From: Actinobacteria bacterium UBA7422 | Lineage (GTDB): Bacteria > Actinomycetota > Actinomycetes > S36-B12 | DNA length: 6,320 bases | Assembly: GCA_002469525.1 (NCBI GenBank) | Contig: DKME01000148.1 | Span: 1-6,320 of the forward strand | Direction of reading: 5' to 3' | Part shown: in pieces, positions 1 through 4,910 of the stretch | Layout of the letters: each line of letters starts with the position of its first letter | How positions within the stretch are numbered: position 1 is the stretch's first letter | Position numbers and translations under genes: made by a program | Notes under the pieces: model-generated | Told to the model about the DNA's origin: nothing | Databases searched by the model: none | Seen by the model: only the letters and a program-made list of their open reading frames with translations

Positions 1-764
1 CCGTAGGTGGGGTGTCCTTGAGCGATTATGTGATCAATCTTTGCAATTAATTGTCCGAGTCTGCGAGCCTGCTCAATTTCGCCGGCAGCAAGCAAATTGC
101 AAATCTCGGTAGAAGCTTCCGGGATGTAGTTGGCATACGGATTCACGTATCCCGTTGCCCCTAGTAAGTAAGAGTCCACCACTCGTTCGCCGGCAAAAAC
201 ATGCATGAGGCCGTCGGAATACTCAATAATGTCAGGGATGCGACCCAAATCCATGCTGGCTTCTTTGATGTAGCGAATGTTGTCAAACTCCTTGGTGAGC
301 TGCCCAACAAACTTTGCGGACATGTCCACATTTGAGGTGAAAGGGTTGTTGTAGATCATGATAGGAAGTGAAACTTCTTTGCAAATGCTCTCGTAGTATT
401 TGGTGATCTCAGATTCCGTTGGTGTGTAGTAGTACGGCGGAAGGATCATGAGTCCGTCAGCGCCTAAGTCTTCGGCTTCTTTGCTGTAACGCGTTGCGTT
501 CTTTGTTGCAGCATTCATTGTTCCCACGAGTACATCCATGCGACCGGCAACATGTTGGACACTGGACTTCACTATCTCGGTTCGCTCTGAATCCGTGATT
601 GTCAGAAATTCACCGGTGGTTCCTAACAGGATTACACCGGGTGACCCGCAAGAAATTTGCCAATCAAGGAGGCCTTTGAGGGCTTCGATATCGAGTTCTT
701 GTTCCTTCTCGGTGAAAGGTGTAACGAGAACTCCGTAACTACCGGCAAATGGTTTCACAGTCAT
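1..764 (-). CDS. DHDPS/N-acetylneuraminate lyase family aldolase or dehydratase (3' end cut off by window)
   Basis: A TIM-barrel class I aldolase of the dihydrodipicolinate synthase/N-acetylneuraminate lyase family, which forms a Schiff base between an active-site lysine and a 2-keto acid. Read from ATG at 764, 254 complete codons are present; the family is usually about 290-310 residues, so the last 40-50 lie outside. Visible motifs are GTTGE (residues 48-52, carboxylate-binding threonines), YNNP with the catalytic Tyr138, and IKEAS with the Schiff-base Lys167. In authentic DapA an Arg follows the tyrosine motif (SRTG) to bind aspartate semialdehyde; here the segment is FTSNVD with no Arg, so lysine biosynthesis is unlikely and a sugar-acid or hydroxy-amino-acid substrate is more plausible (inference). 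AAAGGA lies two bases before the ATG, a rather short spacing. The gene diverges from the FAD oxidoreductase operon across 47 bp, suggesting one shared pathway. Confidence 0.93.
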   Translation of the reverse strand, partial: MTVKPFAGSYGVLVTPFTEKEQELDIEALKGLLDWQISCGSPGVILLGTTGEFLTITDSERTEIVKSSVQHVAGRMDVLVGTMNAATKNATRYSKEAEDLGADGLMILPPYYYTPTESEITKYYESICKEVSLPIMIYNNPFTSNVDMSAKFVGQLTKEFDNIRYIKEASMDLGRIPDIIEYSDGLMHVFAGERVVDSYLLGATGYVNPYANYIPEASTEICNLLAAGEIEQARRLGQLIAKIDHIIAQGHPTY

Positions 765-811
765 AATCCTTTGTGTGAGCAGGTCATTGGGTAAAGAGTA
801 ATGTACATGTT
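765..811. promoter_or_regulatory. Divergent intergenic region with short palindrome, likely control point of both transcription units
   Basis: Only 47 bp separate the divergent aldolase ATG (764, minus) and the oxidoreductase GTG (812, plus), so both promoters must lie here or extend into the genes. The perfect 8-bp palindrome ATGTACAT (801-808) overlaps a second one, ACATGT (805-810), a possible operator core. On the plus strand TAATGT (799-804) fits the loose TANNNT -10 pattern at a distance compatible with a leaderless message starting at 812, but no convincing -35 is seen. Promoter placement is inference. Confidence 0.35.
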
Positions 812-2014
812 GTGTCGACCCCAAGGAACGAGTTTCTTAAACAAGAGCAGTTTGACACAATTGTCATTGGCGGCGGAATCGCTGGCGCCGCAACATGTTT
901 TTATCTAGCTCAAAATGGTGCGCATGCCGCACTACTTGACATGTACGACCTCAACACGGGAGCTTCAGGTCGCAATGCGGGTAGTTTGCACGGGCAGATT
1001 CAATACGAACCATTTGATCAGTTGGGTGTTGACTGGGCCCGCACTTTTTTGCCAGCATTGGAATTTCTTGCAGACTCCATTAGCCTCTGGAAAGGGCTTC
1101 CCGAGTTGTTAAACTCTGATCTTGAGATTTCCTCCAATGGTGGAATCATGGTGGCGGAGAAAGAAGAAGATCTCCGGCAACTCCAGATAAAAGTGGACTT
1201 AGAAAACAGCATTGGAATCCCTTCAACCATGCTTTCACAGTCCGAACTGGTAGCGAAGGCTCCCTATGTTTCCCAGCACATGGTGGGAGCCGCATTTTGT
1301 CCGATTGAGGGTAAAGCTAACCCGCTCCTAGCGACCCCAGCATTTGCCAAGAAAGCACGGGAACTCGGTGCAACAATTCACACCGGTGTCGAGGTTCTCA
1401 AGATTGACAAAATGAAAGACTCCTTTCTACTCACCACTACCTCGGGGGATTACCGGTGCAAGAAAATTGTGCTGACTTCTAATGCTGGTTTATCTCGCCT
1501 TGTTGGTCCACTGGGACTCGACGCCCAAGTTGTGAATTCCCCGGTGCAGGTCAGTGTGACCGAACAGATTCAGCACTACATCAAGTACCTGTTTTATTTC
1601 ACGACAGAGAAGTTAACCCTCAAGCAAGCAAAGTCAGGTTCGGTTTTGATCGGAGGAGGGTGGCCGGCAACCACACATTCTGACGGGAGTATCAGTGTGA
1701 ACCCCGATTCCCTGCGTTCAAACTTGCGGGTGGCCTTGAAGGTTGTTCCGGGCCTGTCGCCGGTCAAAGTGATTCGAACCTGGGTGGGAATGGGAAGCCA
1801 AACACCTGATCAACGACCCGTAATTGACTCGCTGCCCGGGTTCCCCGGGGCTTACGTGGGCATTTATCCGTCACTAGGTTTTTCGGCCGGTCCACTACTG
1901 GGTAAAACACTCGCCGAACTGACATTAAATGGTGAGTCAGAACGAGACCTGTCAGCATTTCGGTTCGACAGATTCGCAAGCCCCGCGGCAGCCCTCGTGG
2001 GGAGTGAAAATTAA
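812..2014 (+). CDS. FAD-dependent oxidoreductase, DAO (D-amino acid oxidase/glycine oxidase-like) family
   Basis: Predicted cytosolic flavoenzyme of the DAO superfamily, which oxidises primary or secondary amines and amino acids to imines. The N-terminal Rossmann motif is VIGGGIAGAA (GxGxxG at residues 20-25), followed by Asp43 at the end of the second strand, which contacts the FAD ribose, and the family-typical GASGRNAGSLHGQ (residues 50-62). The C-terminal FAD-closing segment GIYPSLGFSAGPLLGK is at about residues 350-365. At 400 residues the protein is full length for the family. Translation is assigned to GTG at 812: no in-frame ATG precedes the Rossmann fold, and only a weak purine run (AAAGAG, 794-799) lies upstream, so a leaderless message is possible. 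The stop overlaps the next start (TAATG), indicating translational coupling. Substrate cannot be read from sequence; a secondary amine or amino acid is the best guess from the Rid and aldolase neighbours. Confidence 0.93.
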   Translation: MSTPRNEFLKQEQFDTIVIGGGIAGAATCFYLAQNGAHAALLDMYDLNTGASGRNAGSLHGQIQYEPFDQLGVDWARTFLPALEFLADSISLWKGLPELLNSDLEISSNGGIMVAEKEEDLRQLQIKVDLENSIGIPSTMLSQSELVAKAPYVSQHMVGAAFCPIEGKANPLLATPAFAKKARELGATIHTGVEVLKIDKMKDSFLLTTTSGDYRCKKIVLTSNAGLSRLVGPLGLDAQVVNSPVQVSVTEQIQHYIKYLFYFTTEKLTLKQAKSGSVLIGGGWPATTHSDGSISVNPDSLRSNLRVALKVVPGLSPVKVIRTWVGMGSQTPDQRPVIDSLPGFPGAYVGIYPSLGFSAGPLLGKTLAELTLNGESERDLSAFRFDRFASPAAALVGSEN

Positions 2015-2721
2015 TGGCCGGACCAATCGAGTGGCCAACCGCGGGTGAAGGTGGACTCACGGGAAAAACAATTTTGCTCACGAACGCAACCAGTGGGAAC
2101 GGCCCGGCAATAGCCGGCGCAATGTCCGCTGCGGGAGCGACCGTATTGACTCAGGTGCCGCAGGTCCCTGACGGCCCAGTCCCCTTGCTTAACTCTCAAC
2201 AAAAATTGATTCAAACAACAGTCGATTCGCAAGAATCAGCCCGCGCGTTGTGGGAAGGAATCGAACACGAAGTGATCGACGTTGTGGTTCTCAATAGCGC
2301 GTGCATGCCTCGTGCCAGCGTGACTGACACGGACAGCGAATGGGACGCTGCTTGGCAAGAGGTGTGGTCGTCGAATGTTGTAGGACCGAGCGCACTCATG
2401 AAGGCGGCAGTGGCACATTTCCTCGGAAACGGTGGCGGAGTTTTCATCACCGTCTCTGATTGTTCTCCAAACATTTCACAAATTGAAAGTGATCTCTTTG
2501 CCTATGGTGCAAGCATTGCGGCAATTGAGTCAGTAACAAAAACCATTGCGAGAAATTACGCGGCGGCAAATATTCTCGCTCACATCGTGGCCCCGGATCA
2601 CAAGACCACGACCACAACACCAGACCAAGTAGGCCGCTTAACGGCTTTCCTTGCGGCAGGAACGGCCCGACACCTCAGCGGTGCCACCTTCGACATGAAT
2701 TCCGGTACATTCATCAAATGA
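2014..2721 (+). CDS. SDR-fold protein with degenerate active site (catalytic Lys replaced by Ile)
   Basis: A 235-residue protein with the fold signature of classical short-chain dehydrogenase/reductases, normally NAD(P)-dependent alcohol/ketone oxidoreductases of about 250 residues. The nucleotide motif TGxxxGxG is present only as TNATSGNG (residues 23-30), with Asn for the first glycine. NNAG is replaced by NSAC (94-97). Of the catalytic tetrad, Asn121, Ser151 and Tyr164 (13 after the Ser) are in place, but the Lys of YxxxK is Ile168 (YGASI). The C-terminal segment LSGATFDMNSG mimics the usual GxxxxVDGG. The reading frame is intact with ordinary codon use, so this looks like a maintained but probably non-classical or inactive SDR rather than a pseudogene (inference). 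The ATG overlaps the upstream stop by one base, and GGGGAG lies nine bases ahead. A role as a binding or structural partner, or unusual chemistry, is possible. Confidence 0.85.
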   Translation: MAGPIEWPTAGEGGLTGKTILLTNATSGNGPAIAGAMSAAGATVLTQVPQVPDGPVPLLNSQQKLIQTTVDSQESARALWEGIEHEVIDVVVLNSACMPRASVTDTDSEWDAAWQEVWSSNVVGPSALMKAAVAHFLGNGGGVFITVSDCSPNISQIESDLFAYGASIAAIESVTKTIARNYAAANILAHIVAPDHKTTTTTPDQVGRLTAFLAAGTARHLSGATFDMNSGTFIK

Positions 2722-2763
2722 TCCCTTCACAGGTTTTTGAAATCACGCGCCTGCGAGCGAGCC

Positions 2764-2774
2764 GTGTCTGACAC
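2764..2774. repeat. Small perfect palindrome upstream of the Rid gene
   Basis: GTGTC-T-GACAC is an 11-bp perfect inverted repeat ending nine bases before the Rid ATG, in the only sizeable gap (62 bp) inside the operon. No Shine-Dalgarno sequence is visible in the gap. The element could be an operator, a small hairpin affecting translation, or chance. Confidence 0.3.
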
Positions 2775-2783
2775 ACTCAACCA

Positions 2784-3218
2784 ATGAATCAATCCGTAAA
2801 TCAACCCATGATTGGTGATCGATTTCGTGACAGCACTGCGTGGCAAGAGATCGCAGGGTATTCCCGTGCGAGCCGAATAGGGAATCTGATCGCCGTGAGT
2901 GGAACGACAGCCGATCTTGACTCGCTCCCACCGGAACATTTCAGCAGCACGTATCACCAAGTCAAGGACGCGCTCTCCAGAGGACTAGCCGCGGTCGAGG
3001 CCTTGGGAGGAACGGTCAACTCCATAATTCGCACGCGAATGTTCTTGGTGCCAGGTGCTGACCCATTGGAAGCATCTCATGCCCATGCGGAGTTGCTCGG
3101 GCATGTGAGCCCGGCCAACACCACCCTTTTTGTGCATTCCCTCGTGGGCGACAACCTACTCGTCGAAATTGAAGTGGAGAGCATTGTGCAACATTCAACC
3201 GTGGAAGTGAGCAGTTAA
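2784..3218 (+). CDS. Rid family protein (YjgF/YER057c/UK114) lacking the archetypal catalytic Arg
   Basis: A 144-residue protein of the Rid/YjgF fold, small trimeric cytosolic proteins; the archetype RidA hydrolyses reactive enamines/imines such as 2-aminoacrylate. Family segments are GYSRASRIGNLIAVSGTTA (residues 25-43), the helix with AAVEALGG (69-76), IIRTRMFL (81-88), and the C-terminal PANTT...LLVEIEVESIV. The Arg of RidA (PARS in the E. coli protein) is Asn112 here, so canonical 2-aminoacrylate deaminase activity is unlikely, while the conserved VEIE strand (127-130) remains. This resembles the non-RidA subfamilies often found in catabolic operons. The ATG at 2784 is the first possible ATG after an in-frame TGA at 2769; M9 (2808) is an alternative, and neither has a clear ribosome binding site. 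The stop overlaps the following start by one base (TAATG). Confidence 0.9.
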   Translation: MNQSVNQPMIGDRFRDSTAWQEIAGYSRASRIGNLIAVSGTTADLDSLPPEHFSSTYHQVKDALSRGLAAVEALGGTVNSIIRTRMFLVPGADPLEASHAHAELLGHVSPANTTLFVHSLVGDNLLVEIEVESIVQHSTVEVSS

Positions 3219-4210
3219 TGAAATTTTCCCTCCGGGTGAACAATGACTCCTCCCCAGCAGACTTAGTGAAACTCGCGGTTGCCGCCGAAGAAGCGGGATT
3301 CGACCAGTTTTGGTTTTCCAATGACCTATTTTTGCGATCAGCACCGTTTCTCGCCGGCATGGTTGCCAGCAACACCACTCGGATTCATTTCGGCATTGGG
3401 ATCATGAATCCCTACTCTGTTCATCCGTCTGAACTGGCCATGCTGGCAGCCACGGCTACCGAAGCGACGCAGGGTCGGTTCATGTTGGGATTGGGTGCGG
3501 GTGCTGACTCATTTCTTTCGTGGGCTGGTCTTGACCGGGCTAAACCCCTGGCGACGACTAGGGCGGCGATCCTGGCAATTAAAGAACTCGTGCGTGGGGA
3601 AAAGCCAGCCGATCACGATTCACATTGGTCGAGCGAGGGATATTTACGTTTCCCCGCGGAAACACCCATTTACCTGGGCAGCATGAGTCCAAAAATGACG
3701 CGCATGATTGGGGAGATAGCCGACGGTGGTTTGCCATTGCTGTACCCCCCGGAACACTTCGCCGAGGTGCTCGAGTTGGTTGAGCAGGGTGCCCAGTCGG
3801 CAGGGCGAAGCATGGACGACATTGATCTACCCGCTTGCTTCTGGGTGTCAGTGGGAAGGGATGAGGAAGCCACCCGACGGGCAATGGCGGAAAAAATTGC
3901 CTATTACGGTGGCGCATTTGCCCCGCATCTAGTTGAAAAAGTAGGGGTTGATCCTGTCGAAATGGCGAAGGTCTCTGAGTTGTTAGAAACCCACGGGCTC
4001 GACACCGCTGTCTCCCACGTCACCGACCAGATGTTGCAACTCGGAATGGTGGGAACCCCTGAACAGGTTGTGGACCGCTGTCGGGGACTGATTCAACTCG
4101 GTGCTCGGCACCTGTCCTTTGGCCCTCCGCTTGGACCTGACCCGTTAGCGGCCATTAGCGTTTTGGGCTCTGAGGTGCTTGCGCCTCTACGCGCGGACGG
4201 AGGACTTTGA
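3218..4210 (+). CDS. LLM-class (luciferase-like, probably F420-dependent, MER-like) oxidoreductase
   Basis: A 330-residue TIM-barrel protein of the bacterial luciferase-like superfamily, in the branch that includes F420-dependent methylene-tetrahydromethanopterin reductase-like enzymes common in actinobacteria. Supporting segments are AAEEAGFDQFWFSND (residues 22-36), the HPSELAMLAATATEATQGRF helix (69-88) followed by MLGLGAG (89-95), and the C-terminal GTPEQVVDRCRGLIQLGA with the FGPPLGPDP loop typical of the MER-like group. Cofactor choice (F420 or FMN) cannot be settled from sequence alone; F420 is favoured by family resemblance. Such enzymes move hydride to or from alcohols, imines or C=C bonds. 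The gene starts inside the Rid stop (TAATG), with GGAAG about ten bases upstream, so it is the coupled last gene of the operon. No strong terminator follows. Confidence 0.92.
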   Translation: MKFSLRVNNDSSPADLVKLAVAAEEAGFDQFWFSNDLFLRSAPFLAGMVASNTTRIHFGIGIMNPYSVHPSELAMLAATATEATQGRFMLGLGAGADSFLSWAGLDRAKPLATTRAAILAIKELVRGEKPADHDSHWSSEGYLRFPAETPIYLGSMSPKMTRMIGEIADGGLPLLYPPEHFAEVLELVEQGAQSAGRSMDDIDLPACFWVSVGRDEEATRRAMAEKIAYYGGAFAPHLVEKVGVDPVEMAKVSELLETHGLDTAVSHVTDQMLQLGMVGTPEQVVDRCRGLIQLGARHLSFGPPLGPDPLAAISVLGSEVLAPLRADGGL

Positions 4211-4242
4211 CGCGACTCATATCTCACCACCGATATCCAGAT

Positions 4243-4279
4243 CGCGGCAAGTATTGCGGTTGGACTCGAGACTGCCGCG
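4243..4279. terminator. Weak inverted repeat downstream of the operon, doubtful terminator
   Basis: CGCGGCA (4243-4249) pairs with TGCCGCG (4273-4279) across a 23-base loop, 33 bases after the LLM stop, followed by pyrimidine-rich CCGTCTTCTCTTCG. The long loop and lack of a T run make it a poor intrinsic terminator. It lies between convergent genes (LLM on plus, small peptide on minus), where a bidirectional terminator would be expected. Confidence 0.22.
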
Positions 4280-4289
4280 TCCGTCTTCT

Positions 4290-4311
4290 CTTCGTCGAGT
4301 CTTCGTCGAGT
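4290..4311. repeat. Perfect tandem 11-bp duplication
   Basis: CTTCGTCGAGT occurs twice back to back (4290-4300 and 4301-4311) in the non-coding gap between convergent genes. It looks like a replication-slippage duplication; no function is evident. Confidence 0.8.
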
Positions 4312-4334
4312 GGTTCAACAAGGCCACTTTCGCC

Positions 4335-4347
4335 CTGCCTCAGAGGT
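4335..4347 (-). repeat. Distal arm of inverted 13-mer flanking the small peptide gene
   Basis: On the minus strand this reads ACCTCTGAGGCAG, matching ACCTCTGAGTCAG at 4551-4563 on the plus strand in 12 of 13 bases (first nine perfect). The two copies face each other across the 180-bp peptide gene. Short enough that chance cannot be excluded. Confidence 0.4.
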
Positions 4348-4351
4348 ATCG

Positions 4352-4531
4352 TTAATTCCCGGGGTATCCCCCTTGCCCGTTACAGCTGTAATCCATTCCT
4401 CCCGTGACTAAAAGGCCTCCCAACGTCCCGCCAGTGACCTCTTCTATTTGTTGATCCGTCAAGTCGGCTGGGGAGACATCACCGGCTGGTGTGGCGTCTT
4501 CTGGACCGTCAGGTTCTTGATTCATCGTCAT
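4352..4531 (-). CDS. Double-glycine-leader small peptide precursor (candidate bacteriocin/RiPP), 59 aa
   Basis: A 59-codon gene opposite in direction to its neighbours. Residues 1-35 are acidic (nine Asp/Glu, no Lys/Arg) and end in DLTDQQIEEVTGG, matching the L(S/T)xxxLexVxGG pattern of double-glycine leaders that C39-peptidase ABC transporters cleave and that class II lanthipeptide and Nif11-type precursors share. The remaining 24 residues would be the core: neutral, with eight Gly, one Cys (Cys50), Thr36, Thr43 and Ser49, ending in MDYSCNGQGGYPGN. VTGG occurs twice (32-35 and 42-45), so cleavage could be at either. GAGGAG nine bases before ATG 4531 is the best ribosome binding site in the window; M3 is a poorer start. 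One Cys would allow at most one lanthionine, a thioether, S-glycosylation, or a disulfide-linked dimer. No maturation, transport or immunity gene is seen nearby, so product class is inference. Confidence 0.75.
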   Translation of the reverse strand: MTMNQEPDGPEDATPAGDVSPADLTDQQIEEVTGGTLGGLLVTGGMDYSCNGQGGYPGN

Positions 4532-4540
4532 TGCGCTTTT

Positions 4541-4546
4541 CTCCTC
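4541..4546 (-). promoter_or_regulatory. Strong ribosome binding site of the small peptide gene
   Basis: Read on the minus strand, GAGGAG is followed by nine bases (AAAAGCGCA) and then ATG at 4531. It selects M1 over M3 and supports translation of an otherwise easily missed gene. Confidence 0.7.
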
Positions 4547-4550
4547 GTTG

Positions 4551-4572
4551 ACCTCTGAGTCAGACTCAGGGG
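4551..4572. promoter_or_regulatory. Palindrome upstream of the small peptide gene (operator or RNA hairpin)
   Basis: CTGAGTC-A-GACTCAG (4555-4569) is a perfect 15-bp inverted repeat with a single central base; one T/G mismatch then two more C/G pairs extend it to 4552-4572. It sits five bases upstream of the peptide gene's ribosome binding site, where a repressor operator or a 5'-leader hairpin would act. Its outer GGG (4570-4572) can alternatively pair with CCC (4591-4593) in a neighbouring bulged stem, GCAC (4575-4578) with GTGC (4587-4590), so two exclusive structures are possible. The 4551-4563 half also belongs to the inverted 13-mer flanking the gene. Confidence 0.5.
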
Positions 4573-4854
4573 CTGCACTTGGGTACGTGCCCCAGAGAGC
4601 TATGACCGAAAGGCTAAAACCCGAAAGAACTATTCACCGCCGTATTTCCAGGATGATTCGATTCACCCCTCAAGGTTATGGCGCTAGGTGAGGCGTATTC
4701 CTCGCAAAAGCCCCGGGACAGGTGTATTCACAGGTATCGGGTTAAACACGCCCGCTGACGAGCAATACGGACTGGTGGTTGAGCGAAGCACTACGCGAGA
4801 AATAGCTCTTGCACAAGCCCGTCAAGGAAAATGAGGCGTCACTAGCCGCCTAAA
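4573..4854. other. Non-coding stretch upstream of both the peptide gene and the methyltransferase
   Basis: This stretch separates the divergent peptide and methyltransferase genes and must hold the promoter of the peptide gene, though no good -35/-10 pair stands out. Two short plus-strand frames occur: ATG 4602 to TGA 4691 (29 codons) and GTG 4688 to TGA 4834 (48 codons), which overlap as GTGA. Neither has a clear ribosome binding site or a recognisable family motif, so they are not called as genes. A weak stem, AGGCG (4834-4838) with CGCCT (4847-4851), is the only other structure seen. Confidence 0.4.
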
Positions 4855-4897
4855 CTCCAACTCCGTGTGGAAGGTGACAGATCTGAACGAGTTGGGG
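4855..4897. repeat. Inverted repeat overlapping the methyltransferase promoter
   Basis: CTCCAACTC (4855-4863) faces GAGTTGGGG (4889-4897); seven bases pair perfectly and the arm extends to nine with one T-G pair, across a 25-base spacer. The right arm lies in the spacer between the proposed -35 and -10 boxes and the left arm just upstream of the -35, a layout that suits a dimeric regulator bound across the promoter. Inferred from position only. Confidence 0.35.
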
Positions 4898-4902
4898 ATA
4901 CT
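4874..4902 (+). promoter_or_regulatory. Sigma70-type promoter placed for a leaderless methyltransferase message
   Basis: GTGACA (4874-4879, five of six to TTGACA) is followed after exactly 17 bases by GATACT (4897-4902, four of six to TATAAT). Transcription would begin near 4909-4911, at the methyltransferase GTG itself. There is no Shine-Dalgarno sequence ahead of that GTG, which fits leaderless translation, common in actinobacteria. Confidence 0.5.
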
Positions 4903-4910
4903 GTTGGGTT

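Noticed and set aside
538..738. Plus-strand 66-codon frame
   Set aside because: It is antisense to the N-terminal half of the aldolase, which has clear catalytic motifs in the other strand.
1..764. Calling the aldolase gene dapA
   Set aside because: The Arg that follows the catalytic tyrosine motif in true DapA is missing, and the neighbours are catabolic-type oxidoreductases, not lysine biosynthesis genes.
1764..2081. Minus-strand 105-codon frame across the FAD oxidoreductase/SDR junction
   Set aside because: It is a shadow of two strongly supported coupled genes and shows no recognisable motif or ribosome binding site.
3016..3378. Minus-strand 120-codon frame antisense to the Rid and LLM genes
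   Set aside because: Both sense genes have clear family signatures; the antisense composition looks like a reading-frame artefact.
4207..4407. Plus-strand 66-codon frame starting with TTG over the LLM stop
   Set aside because: It has no family resemblance, a poor start, crosses the tandem 11-bp repeat and inverted repeats, and its end runs antisense over the well-supported peptide gene.
4211..4910. CRISPR array, tRNA or insertion sequence in the long gap
   Set aside because: No regularly spaced repeats, cloverleaf arms or transposase remnants could be recognised; the only repeats are the short ones listed.
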